DNA from: Streptomyces parvus
GTDB lineage: Bacteria > Actinomycetota > Actinomycetes > Streptomycetales > Streptomycetaceae
Assembly (NCBI RefSeq): GCF_032121415.1
Contig: NZ_CP135079.1
Coordinates: 4,836,001 to 4,900,000 of the forward strand
Reading direction: 5' to 3'
Length of the DNA stretch: 64,000 bases
Below the pieces are notes generated by a model that saw only the letters and a list, made by a program, of their open reading frames with translations, was not told where the DNA came from and ran no database searches. Numbering within the stretch: position 1 is the first letter of the stretch; the number at the start of each line of letters is the position of its first letter. Shown in pieces: positions 25,285-33,316 of this stretch. The translations under genes and the position numbers were made by a program.

Positions 25285-27912
25285 GTGCACGCCCAGGAGA
25301 CGACGTTCAGCAAGTTGGTCCACGGTGAGACGCAGTTCCAGGTTCCGCTCTACCAACGCACCTACACATGGCAGCGCGACGAGCTGAGTCAGTTGTGGGA
25401 CGACGTCCTGGAACTCGTCGAGGACAAACGGGCGGGCAATGAGCCGGCGGCGCACTTCCTCGGGTCGGTCGTCCTCGCGCCGGAACGGGTCGCGGCGGGC
25501 GGAATGCAGCGCTGGCTCGTCGTGGACGGCCAGCAGCGGCTCACCACACTGATGCTCGCCTTCACCGCACTGCGGGACCGCCACCGGGCACGTGGGCGTG
25601 AAAAGAAGGCCGCCCGTATCCACGACCTGATCCTGGTCAACAGCTACCAGGACGGGAACGACCACTATCGCCTGCTGCCCACGCAGGCCGACCGTGAGGC
25701 GTTCGTCGCCTGTGTGGATTCCCTCCCCACGGCCGGAGGAGCGGGGAACATCGGCGGCGCCTACCGGTTCTTCCTCACTGTTCTGACCGAAGGTGAGGAG
25801 ACCGCCGAGGAGGACGGCTCCGGCGAGCGGTGGATCGGTGCCGTGGAGTCCGTCCTCCGCGACCTTCTCTCCATCGTGTCGATCACCGCCGCCGAGGGCG
25901 ACAACGTCTACCGGATCTTCGAATCCATCAACAACACCGGCGTCGGGCTGAGCCAGAGCGACCTGCTCCGCAACTACCTCTTCATGTGTCTGCCCAGACG
26001 TGGCGAGGCCGTCTACCGCAACCTGTGGCTTCCGATGCAGGAACTGCTGGGACCGACCAGACTGGAGCTCCTCGTCTGGCTCGACCTGGTCGTCGGAGGC
26101 GACAGCCGGGCCAAGCAGAGTGAGATCTACCGGGACCAGAAGAAGCGCCTCGAACCGCTGAGTTCCGACGAGGAGGCGCTGGAGGCGGAGGTCCTCCGGC
26201 TGCGGGTGAGGGCGGGACGCCTCATGCGGATCGTCGAACCGTGGCGGGAGAGCGATCCGCGTCTGCGCGACATCTTGGAACGCCTCGCCCGCTGGAGCGG
26301 CCAGACGCACTACCCGCTGGCGCTCCTCCTGCTCGACCGGCTGGACGAGGGGGACTGCGCACCCGGCGAAGCGGCTACTGCCCTTTCCTATGCCGAGAGT
26401 TACCTGGTGAGGCGTCTGTTCGCTGGCAACTCCACCACCGGCAACAACCGGACCTTCATGCAACTGCCCAAGGATGTCGAGCGGGAACTCGAGAACGGGC
26501 GCCCGCTCGCCGACGCCGTACGCCACGCCCTTTCCGCCAGAAGCGGGACGGGCGTCTGGCCCTCCGACGCCGCGGTGCGGCAGTCGATCCGCAGCCGCCC
26601 CTTCTACAAGTCGGGCCGGTCGAACCAGCGGTTCGAGGTACTGCGCCGGTTCGAGGAGAGTTTCGGCGCCACCGAACCCGTCGACTTCACCAAGGCGAAG
26701 CTGACCGTCGAGCACGTGCTGCCGCAGCAGCCCGCCCAGCAATGGTTCGACCTTCTCGCCGAGGAGGCCGGGGAGAGCGAGAGCCCGGAGGAGCTGCACG
26801 CCCAACTGGTGCACACTCTGGGCAACTTGACGCTTTCCGGGGACAACGCGCGGCTTTCCAATCATCCTTTCCACCGCAAGCAGCAGATCCTGGACTCCAG
26901 TGCTCTGCGGATGAACCAGCGCATCGCGGGTGTGGAGCGCTGGGGCAGGACGGAGATCCTCGCCCGCGCCGACGAACTGGCTGAGTTGGCCGTGGAATTG
27001 TGGCCGGGCCCCCTCGACGGCGTGGTCCACGCCGATGCCGAGTGGGCCGGCTGGGGCGAGCTGCGCCAGGCGCTGCTGAGCATGCCGGCGGGCACGTGGA
27101 CGACCTATGGCGACCTGGCGACCCTCGTTGGTACCCACGCGGTCGCGGTCGGCAACCACATCAGTACCAGGCCCGCCCTGCACGGCGCCTACCGCGTGCT
27201 GATGGCGGACGGAAAGATCTCCCCCGGATTCCGCTGGCCGGAAGGGCACACAGGTGCTTCCGACCCGCGCGCGGTGCTGGAGCGCGAAGGCGTGCCGTTC
27301 GACGACCGGGGCCGCGCCCGCCGCTCCCACCGGCTGACAGCGTCCGACCTCGCCACACTGGTGGGCAGGGAAGACTTCGGGAACGAGGCACCTGCTCCGG
27401 CGCCCGAGACGGCGGGAGCCGACGGGGACTCCGCGGCCACCCGCTTCGAGAAGCTGCTGCATGACAACCAGACGCCGGACACGGTCGCGGGAGTCCTCTC
27501 GTGCCTCAGGTTCTGGACGGAACGCGGCGGCACGCTCGCGTATGGGAGGAGGAGCGAGACCAGCTGCTCGCCCACGCTGTCCCTGCCCGGTACCCGGGCA
27601 CGCTCGGTGTGGCCTCTCGCCCTGTACCCGGTGACCGGCACTGCCGAAGTGGTCTTCCAGCACCTCAAGCGTCGACCGCCCTTCGACGACGAGCAGCCCC
27701 GGCGCGAGCTCATGGGCCGCCTGAACGCCGTGCCGGGCATCGACCTCGCGGCGGCCAAGCTGGATCTGCGTCCCGCGTTCCCGCTGGAGGTGTTCGCCGA
27801 GCACGGAGAGGAACTCCGCGGCATTCTGGAGTGGTTCGCGCACACGGTCGAGGCGGGCGGGGCCCGCGCGGGCGCCGAAGAGGCCGCACGGGGCGACGGA
27901 GGCGCTGCATAG
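25285..27912 (+). CDS. GmrSD-type (DUF262-DUF1524) restriction protein fused to an alkyltransferase-like domain
   Basis: An 875-residue probable anti-phage nuclease. DUF262 (GmrS-like, about 1-330): V-P-L-Y-Q-R-T-Y-T-W at 20-29, D81-G-Q-Q-R-L-T-T-L and F-E-S-I-N-N-T-G, the nucleotide-sensing ParB-like motifs. DUF1524 (GmrD-like HNH-type nuclease, about 440-560): E-H477-V-L-P, G-N-L-T-L at 513-517, N521, L-S-N526 and Lys532. An alkyltransferase-like DNA-binding domain (about 580-665) follows: M600-P-A-G-T-W-T-T-Y-G-D, with no reactive Cys and with the Arg finger replaced (V-A-V-G for R-A-V-G). A further C-terminal domain (about 715-860, P-P-F-D-D-E and R-P-A-F-P-L) is unassigned. Family members cut modified phage DNA in an NTP-dependent way. 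GTG at 25285 has a GGAGGGG ribosome site. It is the sole large gene of the island. Confidence 0.9.
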   Translation: MHAQETTFSKLVHGETQFQVPLYQRTYTWQRDELSQLWDDVLELVEDKRAGNEPAAHFLGSVVLAPERVAAGGMQRWLVVDGQQRLTTLMLAFTALRDRHRARGREKKAARIHDLILVNSYQDGNDHYRLLPTQADREAFVACVDSLPTAGGAGNIGGAYRFFLTVLTEGEETAEEDGSGERWIGAVESVLRDLLSIVSITAAEGDNVYRIFESINNTGVGLSQSDLLRNYLFMCLPRRGEAVYRNLWLPMQELLGPTRLELLVWLDLVVGGDSRAKQSEIYRDQKKRLEPLSSDEEALEAEVLRLRVRAGRLMRIVEPWRESDPRLRDILERLARWSGQTHYPLALLLLDRLDEGDCAPGEAATALSYAESYLVRRLFAGNSTTGNNRTFMQLPKDVERELENGRPLADAVRHALSARSGTGVWPSDAAVRQSIRSRPFYKSGRSNQRFEVLRRFEESFGATEPVDFTKAKLTVEHVLPQQPAQQWFDLLAEEAGESESPEELHAQLVHTLGNLTLSGDNARLSNHPFHRKQQILDSSALRMNQRIAGVERWGRTEILARADELAELAVELWPGPLDGVVHADAEWAGWGELRQALLSMPAGTWTTYGDLATLVGTHAVAVGNHISTRPALHGAYRVLMADGKISPGFRWPEGHTGASDPRAVLEREGVPFDDRGRARRSHRLTASDLATLVGREDFGNEAPAPAPETAGADGDSAATRFEKLLHDNQTPDTVAGVLSCLRFWTERGGTLAYGRRSETSCSPTLSLPGTRARSVWPLALYPVTGTAEVVFQHLKRRPPFDDEQPRRELMGRLNAVPGIDLAAAKLDLRPAFPLEVFAEHGEELRGILEWFAHTVEAGGARAGAEEAARGDGGAA

Positions 27913-28138
27913 ACTGCTGCCCGGTCCGGTGGTCCCCCCCCGCACCGAACCGCGGAACGGCCGCCCGTGAGGGGGAGGCGTGGAACCGCTGAGCGCCGAG
28001 GTCCGACGGAGACCGGGGGTTCACTCTCGACTTCGGTCTCGCGGTGCTCGCGGAACGCCGTACCGCCCTGACCACCACCGGTTACGGAGCAGGCCCGCAA
28101 GGGAATGGAATACCGCTGCCTGATCATCGCCGGAGCGG
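27913..28138. other. Unassigned island DNA
   Basis: 226 bp between the GmrSD-type gene and the small membrane ORF. No start-to-stop gene is supported. A stop-terminated stretch in one plus frame (about 28020-28160) reads F-T-L-D-F-G-L-A-V-L and could be the tail of a lost TetR-type gene, but this is too weak to call. Confidence 0.4.
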
Positions 28139-28357
28139 CTACGGCCGCCTTGCGAGGCGGTAGACCGCGTACGTGATGCCCAGAATGACGTCCACGCCGG
28201 CCCACAGGACGATGATCAGGCCCGCACCGATCGCGGTGCCGGCGTTCTCGGCGTCGTTGCAGCTCCGCCTGTCGAGCGTCCCGCAGTCCTCGGGGGTGCC
28301 CGAGCCGGAAACGATCCCGATGATCAGCCGGACCAGGAAGAAAATTTGGACACCCAA
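28139..28357 (-). CDS. Small two-helix membrane protein, start uncertain or lost
   Basis: About 72 residues from a TTG at 28357: helix 1 (F-F-L-V-R-L-I-I-G-I-V), a loop with two Cys (E-D-C-G and S-C-N-D) and helix 2 (G-A-G-L-I-I-V-L-W-A-G-V-D-V-I-L), ending Y-R-L-A-R-R. The same frame continues upstream as T-K-H-R-I-F-L-W-V-F-L-G, which reads like the genuine beginning of the first helix, but no ATG or GTG exists in that frame before a stop. The TTG has no ribosome site. An ATG at about 28407 in another frame with GGCGGAGAG upstream suggests a frameshift. Similar small proteins occur, as I recall, in streptomycete mobile elements. Possibly a pseudogene. Confidence 0.5.
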   Translation of the reverse strand: MGVQIFFLVRLIIGIVSGSGTPEDCGTLDRRSCNDAENAGTAIGAGLIIVLWAGVDVILGITYAVYRLARRP

Positions 28358-28453
28358 GAAGACCCACAGGAAGATCCGGTGCTTCGTGGGCGAGTGCCGA
28401 CGCCCAGCATCTCTCCGCCCGCCGAGTTCGGCGCGCCTGGCGGAACGAGAAGA

Positions 28454-28481
28454 GCCTGACCGGCATAAATGCAGGTCAGGC
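28454..28481 (-). terminator. Hairpin after tRNA-Arg at the island edge
   Basis: GCCTGACC / GGTCAGGC (8 bp) with an inner GCAT/ATGC extension. On the minus strand a TCTTCT run follows. It lies 15 bp beyond the tRNA 3' end and probably replaces the native terminator displaced by the insertion. Confidence 0.65.
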
Positions 28482-28483
28482 CC

Positions 28484-28516
28484 TCAATCCGGAAGTGCCC
28501 CCGGCAGGATTCGAAC
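28484..28516 (-). repeat. attR-like repeat within tRNA-Arg(CCG)
   Basis: Right copy of the 33-bp direct repeat. It comprises 12 bp of downstream sequence and the last 21 bp of the tRNA gene (acceptor 3' strand and T arm). One mismatch to the left copy, at the base after the 24-bp identical core. Confidence 0.88.
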
Positions 28517-28567
28517 CTGCGCACCCGGCTCCGGAGGCCGATGCTCTATCCCCTGAGCTACGGGGGC
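28496..28567 (-). tRNA. tRNA-Arg (anticodon CCG)
   Basis: A 72-nt cloverleaf on the minus strand. The acceptor stem is GCCCCCG/CGGGGGC with discriminator A. The D arm contains GCTC-AGGGGATA-GAGC, the anticodon stem is TCGGC/GCCGG with loop CTCCGGA, and the T loop is TTCGAAT. CCA is not encoded. The 3' end served as an integration site for the adjacent island without loss of gene function. Confidence 0.97.
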
Positions 28568-28597
28568 GAATCGCGGTGGTGCTTTGCGACGGGTGAA

Positions 28598-28627
28598 ACA
28601 CTACCAGCTCCCACGGGGTGTCCGTGA
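28598..28627 (-). promoter_or_regulatory. Probable tRNA-Arg promoter
   Basis: On the minus strand TAGTGT (28603-28598) lies about 30 bp before the tRNA 5' end, with TCACGG about 18 bp further upstream as a poor -35. This places a transcription start near 28590. Confidence 0.35.
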
Positions 28628-28770
28628 ACAGGTATTCCGCCGCGCCTCCGCGCCTCTTCCTCCCGGTCGGGCGGGGCGGGGAAGCGGCGCGGTGAGGCGC
28701 CGGCCACCCGTCCGGGGCGGAAGTGGACAAAACCCGGACGCCACCCCTCCGGCGGACCTACTCTCGAAGG

Positions 28771-29205
28771 GTGTCAGGGGCGTACGGCCGCGTGCTTGTT
28801 GTCGACGACAACAAGGTCATCCGGCAGCTGATCAGGGTCAATCTCGAGCTGGAGGGCTTCGAGGTCGTGACCGCGGCCGATGGTGTCGAGGCCCTGGAGC
28901 TGGTCGCGAGCGTCCGCCCCGACGCCATCACCCTCGACGTCGTGATGCCCCGGCTGGACGGTCTGGAGACCGCCACCCGGCTGCGCTCCGACCCCCGCAC
29001 CCGCCGTCTTCCCATCGTCGTCATCAGCGCCTGTACGCCCTACGAGGTCGACGCGGGGGTGGCGGCCGGGGTCGACGCGTTCCTGGCGAAGCCGTTCGAG
29101 CCGAGCGAACTGGTGCGGATCATGCGCCGGCTGGTGACCGGGGAGGAAGAGCCCTCGCCGGACGGGCGGCGCGGTGCCGGTCGGGCGGGGAGCACGGCCG
29201 GCTGA
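28771..29205 (+). CDS. Single-domain response regulator (receiver only)
   Basis: A 144-residue CheY-like receiver. The acidic pair D12-D13, phospho-acceptor Asp56 (T-L-D56-V-V-M-P), the conserved Ser/Thr (V-V-I-S-A) and Lys (L-A-K-P-F-E-P-S) are all present. A Gly/Arg-rich tail of about 25 residues replaces an output domain. The GTG at 28771 is chosen because TACTCT ends 6 nt before it and the protein then begins directly with the first beta strand. The transcript may be leaderless. No kinase is adjacent; the orphan kinase at 3.2-4.6 kb is one of many candidates. Confidence 0.87.
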   Translation: MSGAYGRVLVVDDNKVIRQLIRVNLELEGFEVVTAADGVEALELVASVRPDAITLDVVMPRLDGLETATRLRSDPRTRRLPIVVISACTPYEVDAGVAAGVDAFLAKPFEPSELVRIMRRLVTGEEEPSPDGRRGAGRAGSTAG

Positions 29206-29315
29206 CCGGAGGGGTGGGCCGGGACCGGCTGCCCCGCGCCGTGGAACCGGGCCCGGCTGACCGGATGGCGAAACCGGGTCGCAAAGTGCCCCCCTCTCTC
29301 ACCTACGCTTGACCC

Positions 29316-30407
29316 GTGACCCCCGCCGACCTCTCCCGGACCGTGCTGCACGCCGTGCGCCGCGCGGTCGACGAGGATGCGTTGCGCGCGCCCGTGCCCG
29401 CGCGCGTGCGGGTGGAGCGGACGCGGCCCGGCGGAAGCGGCGACTACGCCTGCGCCGTCGCCCTCCAGCTCGCCGGGCCCGCCGCGCTGCCCGCCCTGGA
29501 GGTCGCCCGGATCCTGCGTGAACGCGTCGCCGCCGAGCCCGGCGTCGGGCGGGTCGAGATCACCGGGCCGGGGTTCCTGAGCTTCACCCTCGACGCCCCG
29601 GCCGAGAGCGACCGGGCCGTGCTCGCGGCCGTACGGGAACGGGGCCTCGCTTACGGCCACGGGGACGCGCTCCGGGACGAGATCCACCAGTTCCACCACG
29701 CGCGGGAGGTCCGTGCCGCCGTGACCGCCCAGACCGTGCGCCGACTCCTCGTCGCCCAGGGCGCCCGGGCCCGGACCACCTGCGCACAGGCGCCCGACCC
29801 GGACTGGGTCCGCCTCGGCGTCACCGTCGACACGCACGGGACGCCCCCCGTACCGCTCACCGAGATCCGGCCCGTCCCCGCCGGGGCCACCGCGGGTGAA
29901 CTGCTGGAGCGGCTCGGGCCCGACGCGGCCCGCTGGGGGCTCCTGCGGGCCGCCGGACACGACCGCGCCGCCCTCGGCCCCGAACTGCTCGTCCAGGGCG
30001 AGGCCAACCCGCTCTTCCGCGTCCGTTACGCCCACGCCAGGGCCCGCGCCCTCACCCGCGGGGCCGTCCTCCTCGGCTTCACCGCCGAGGCAGCCCCGTA
30101 CGGCGAAAGCCCCCCCGGGCCCACCCCGTACGACAGCGCCGCCCGCCCCCTGCTCGGCCTCATCGCCGACCACCCCGGCGTCCTCCTCGCCGGGGCCCGT
30201 CACCGCGCGCCCGACCGGGTCGCCCGGCAGCTGGAAGCCGTCGCGCACGCGTTCTTCGACTTCCACGACTCCTGCCCGCCCCTGCCCGCCGGTGACGAGA
30301 AACCCTCGGCCGCCCACCGCGCCCGGCTGGCCCTCGCCGAAGCCGCCGGGACGGTGCTGGCAGGCGGCCTGTCCCTGCTCGGCATCCGCGCGCCCGAACA
30401 TCTCTGA
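29316..30407 (+). CDS. ArgRS-derived protein lacking the catalytic core (DALR domain protein)
   Basis: A 363-residue relic of arginyl-tRNA synthetase. The N-terminal Add1-like domain (about 1-95, ending V-E-I-T-G-P-G-F-L-S-F) and the C-terminal DALR anticodon-binding region (about 230-363, with N-P-L-F-R-V-R-Y-A-H-A-R) are recognisable. Between them only about 120 residues remain where a synthetase has about 300, and the H-I-G-H and K-M-S-K-S-type motifs are missing, so it cannot activate arginine. It could bind tRNA or have a regulatory role. It precedes lysA by 32 bp, the place where argS sits in corynebacteria. GTG at 29316 with TACGCT 6 nt upstream suggests a leaderless operon transcript. 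Confidence 0.85.
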   Translation: MTPADLSRTVLHAVRRAVDEDALRAPVPARVRVERTRPGGSGDYACAVALQLAGPAALPALEVARILRERVAAEPGVGRVEITGPGFLSFTLDAPAESDRAVLAAVRERGLAYGHGDALRDEIHQFHHAREVRAAVTAQTVRRLLVAQGARARTTCAQAPDPDWVRLGVTVDTHGTPPVPLTEIRPVPAGATAGELLERLGPDAARWGLLRAAGHDRAALGPELLVQGEANPLFRVRYAHARARALTRGAVLLGFTAEAAPYGESPPGPTPYDSAARPLLGLIADHPGVLLAGARHRAPDRVARQLEAVAHAFFDFHDSCPPLPAGDEKPSAAHRARLALAEAAGTVLAGGLSLLGIRAPEHL

Positions 30408-30439
30408 CGAGATCAGAAGAGACCCGAGAGAGCATCACG

Positions 30440-31831
30440 ATGAGCCGCTCCGCACACCCCGCAGGCCCCCGTCACGCCGACGTCCTCCCCGAGGGGCACT
30501 ACTCCGCCCCCGCCGCCGACCTCAACGTCCTCGACGAGAAGGTCTGGTCGCGCACCGTCACCCGTGACGCGGACGGCGCCCTCACCGTCGGCGGCATCGC
30601 CGTCGCCCGGCTCGCCGAGGAGTTCGGCACCCCCGCCTACTTCCTCGACGAGAGCGACTTCCGGGCCCGCTGCCGTGCCTGGGCCGACGCCTTCGGGCCC
30701 GACGCCGACGTCTTCTACGCCGGCAAGGCATTCCTCTCCCGCGCCGTCGTGCGCTGGCTCAAGGAGGAAGGGCTCAATCTCGACGTGTGCTCCGGCGGGG
30801 AGCTGACCACCGCTCTCGACGCCGGTATGCCCGCAGAGCGCATCGCCTTCCACGGCAACAACAAGACCGTCGCCGAGATCGAGCGCGCCGTCGAGGCCGG
30901 CGTCGGGCGGATCGTGCTCGACTCCTTCCAGGAGATCGTCCGCGTCGCCCGCATCGCCCAGCGCCACGGGGTGCGCCAGCGCGTGCAGATCCGCGTCACC
31001 GTCGGCGTCGAGGCCCACACCCACGAGTTCATCGCCACCGCGCACGAGGACCAGAAGTTCGGCATCGCGCTCGCCGACGGGCAGGCCGCCGAGGCCGTTC
31101 GCCGCGCGCTCTCGCTCGACGGCCTCGAACTCGTCGGCGTCCACTCCCACATCGGCTCGCAGATCTTCGACATGGCCGGTTTCGAGGTATCCGCCCGGCG
31201 TGTGGTGCAGCTGCTCGCCGAGATCCGCGACGAGCACGGCGTCGAGCTCCCCGAGATCGACCTCGGCGGCGGCCTCGGCATCGCGTACACCTCCGACGAC
31301 GACCCCCGCGAGCCGCACGAGATCGCCAAGGCGCTCAGCGCCATCGTCACCCGCGAGTGCGAGTCGGCGAAGCTGCGCACCCCCCGGATCTCCGTCGAGC
31401 CGGGCCGCGCCATCGTCGGCCCCACCGCGTTCACGCTGTACGAGGTCGGCACGATCAAGCCCCTGGAAGGGCTGCGGACGTACGTCAGCGTCGACGGCGG
31501 CATGTCGGACAACATCCGCACCGCGTTGTACGACGCCGAGTACAGCGTCGCGCTGGTCTCCCGCACCTCGGACGCCGAACCGATGCTCGTCCGGGTCGTC
31601 GGCAAGCACTGCGAGAGCGGCGACATCGTGGTCAAGGACGCCTTCCTCCCCGCCGACCTGGCCCCCGGCGACCTGATCGCCGTCCCCGCCACCGGCGCGT
31701 ACTGCCGTTCCATGGCGAGCAACTACAACCACGCGCTGCGCCCGCCGGTCGTCGCGGTGCGCGACGGCGAGGCACGTGTGATCGTCCGGCGCGAGACGGA
31801 GGAAGATCTCCTGCGTCTCGATGTCGGCTGA
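30440..31831 (+). CDS. lysA: Diaminopimelate decarboxylase
   Basis: A 463-residue PLP enzyme converting meso-diaminopimelate to lysine, the last step of lysine synthesis. The alanine-racemase-like barrel carries PLP Lys96 (F-Y-A-G-K-A-F). The H-I-G-S-Q motif, the G-G-G-L-G-I phosphate loop, the E-P-G-R motif and the C-terminal G-x-Y motif (T-G-A-Y-C-R) are present. It is co-transcribed with the ArgRS-like gene upstream, and a hairpin separates it from hom. Confidence 0.96.
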   Translation: MSRSAHPAGPRHADVLPEGHYSAPAADLNVLDEKVWSRTVTRDADGALTVGGIAVARLAEEFGTPAYFLDESDFRARCRAWADAFGPDADVFYAGKAFLSRAVVRWLKEEGLNLDVCSGGELTTALDAGMPAERIAFHGNNKTVAEIERAVEAGVGRIVLDSFQEIVRVARIAQRHGVRQRVQIRVTVGVEAHTHEFIATAHEDQKFGIALADGQAAEAVRRALSLDGLELVGVHSHIGSQIFDMAGFEVSARRVVQLLAEIRDEHGVELPEIDLGGGLGIAYTSDDDPREPHEIAKALSAIVTRECESAKLRTPRISVEPGRAIVGPTAFTLYEVGTIKPLEGLRTYVSVDGGMSDNIRTALYDAEYSVALVSRTSDAEPMLVRVVGKHCESGDIVVKDAFLPADLAPGDLIAVPATGAYCRSMASNYNHALRPPVVAVRDGEARVIVRRETEEDLLRLDVG

Positions 31832-31940
31832 TGAAATAGTCATCTCAGGATCCGGACAGGGGTCAGAAACTCCCGTCCGGTGAGTGAGACTGGTCCCCAA
31901 TGAGCATGGCTCTCCGGCGACGGGAGGGGCGGGAGAAGGA

Positions 31941-31968
31941 GCGGTGCTGGGTGCGTGCCCAGCACCGC
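31941..31968 (+). terminator. Hairpin between lysA and hom
   Basis: 11-bp perfect stem GCGGTGCTGGG / CCCAGCACCGC with a TGCGTG loop, 49 bp before the hom start. A second, bulged repeat (CCGGAC/GTCCGG, about 31853-31882) lies closer to the lysA stop. The pair may terminate lysA or attenuate hom. Confidence 0.55.
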
Positions 31969-32016
31969 GACGCCCCCCCGATCGCCGGAGGGTCCAGGTA
32001 TGAGAAACGAGGTCGG

Positions 32017-33309
32017 ATGATGCGTACGCGTCCGCTGAAGGTGGCGCTGCTGGGCTGTGGTGTGGTCGGCTCAGAGGTGGCGCGCATCATGACGACGCAC
32101 GCCGACGACCTCGCGGCGCGCATCGGCGCGCCCGTCGAGCTCGCCGGTGTGGCCGTCCGCCGGCCCTCGAAGGTGCGTGAGGGCATCGACCCCGCACTGA
32201 TCACCACCGACGCGACCGCGCTCGTGCGGCGCGGCGACATCGACGTCGTCGTCGAGGTCATCGGGGGCATCGAGCCCGCCCGTACGCTCATCACGACCGC
32301 GTTCGAGCACGGCGCCGGCGTCGTCTCCGCGAACAAGGCGCTGCTCGCCGAGGACGGCGCGGCCCTGCACGCCGCCGCCGAGAAGTACGGCCGCGACCTC
32401 TACTACGAGGCCGCCGTCGCCGGCGCCATCCCGCTGGTGCGGCCGCTGCGCGAGTCGCTCGCGGGCGACAAGGTCAACCGGGTGCTCGGCATCGTCAACG
32501 GCACGACCAACTTCATCCTCGACAAGATGGACACCAGCGGCGCCGGTTACTCCGAGGCGCTCGACGAGGCCACCGCCCTCGGGTACGCCGAGGCCGACCC
32601 GACCGCCGACGTCGAGGGCTTCGACGCCGCCGCGAAGGCCGCGATCCTCGCCGGGATCGCCTTCCACACCCGCGTGAAGATCGGCGACGTGCACCGCGAG
32701 GGCATCACCGAGGTCACCGCCGCCGACATCGCCTCCGCCCGCCGCATGGGTTGCACGGTCAAACTGCTGGCCATCTGCGAGCGCGCCGCCGACGGGGCCT
32801 CCGTCACCGCCCGCGTCCACCCCGCGATGATCCCGCTCAGCCACCCGCTGGCCTCCGTCCGCGAGGCGTACAACGCGGTGTTCGTCGAAGCCGAGGCCGC
32901 CGGACAGCTCATGTTCTACGGGCCCGGCGCAGGCGGCTCCCCGACCGCCTCCGCGGTCCTCGGCGACCTCGTCGCGGTCTGCCGCAACAAACTGGGCGAG
33001 GCCACCGGACCCGGTGAGTCCGCCTACACGCGTCTGCCGGTCAGCCCCATGGGCGAGGTCGTCACGCGCTACCACATCAGCCTCGACGTGGCCGACAAGC
33101 CGGGCGTGCTCGCCCAGGTCGCGACGGTCTTCGCCGAGCAGGGCGTATCGATCGATACGGTCCGCCAGCAGGGAAAGGACGGCGAGGCATCGCTCGTCGT
33201 CGTCACCCACCGCGCGCCCGACGCCGCCCTCTCCGGGACCGTCGAAGCGCTGCGCAAGCTCGACACCGTGCGCGGTGTCGCCAGCATCATGCGTGTTGAA
33301 GGGGAGTAA
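32017..33309 (+). CDS. hom: Homoserine dehydrogenase
   Basis: A 430-residue NAD(P)H enzyme reducing aspartate semialdehyde to homoserine. The Rossmann motif G-C-G-V-V-G-S-E is near residues 13-20. The catalytic domain has N-G-T-T-N-F-I-L and the Lys-containing P-L-V-R-P-L-R-E-S. A C-terminal ACT domain (about 350-430) is the usual site of threonine feedback inhibition. Start could be ATG 32017 or 32020; GAGG upstream allows both. thrC follows 7 bp after the stop. Confidence 0.95.
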   Translation: MMRTRPLKVALLGCGVVGSEVARIMTTHADDLAARIGAPVELAGVAVRRPSKVREGIDPALITTDATALVRRGDIDVVVEVIGGIEPARTLITTAFEHGAGVVSANKALLAEDGAALHAAAEKYGRDLYYEAAVAGAIPLVRPLRESLAGDKVNRVLGIVNGTTNFILDKMDTSGAGYSEALDEATALGYAEADPTADVEGFDAAAKAAILAGIAFHTRVKIGDVHREGITEVTAADIASARRMGCTVKLLAICERAADGASVTARVHPAMIPLSHPLASVREAYNAVFVEAEAAGQLMFYGPGAGGSPTASAVLGDLVAVCRNKLGEATGPGESAYTRLPVSPMGEVVTRYHISLDVADKPGVLAQVATVFAEQGVSIDTVRQQGKDGEASLVVVTHRAPDAALSGTVEALRKLDTVRGVASIMRVEGE

Positions 33310-33316
33310 AGGACCC

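Larger units (their letters stand above)
25105..28516. mobile_element. 3.4-kb genomic island at tRNA-Arg(CCG)
   Basis: Bounded by a 33-bp direct repeat (25105-25137 and 28484-28516) formed from the 3' end of tRNA-Arg. The intact tRNA is at the right end and its original terminator is stranded beyond the left end. Contents: one large defence-type gene, a small membrane ORF with a damaged start, and about 370 bp of unassigned DNA. No integrase, excisionase or replication gene is visible, so the element is either a remnant or mobilised in trans. Codon use in parts of the large gene (for example near 26850-26880) has more A/T-ending codons than the flanks. Confidence 0.8.

Noticed and set aside
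28020..28160. Stop-terminated stretch reading F-T-L-D-F-G-L-A-V-L, like the C-terminal helix of a TetR protein
   Set aside because: No start codon, no DNA-binding part and only a short resemblance; could be chance in GC-rich DNA.
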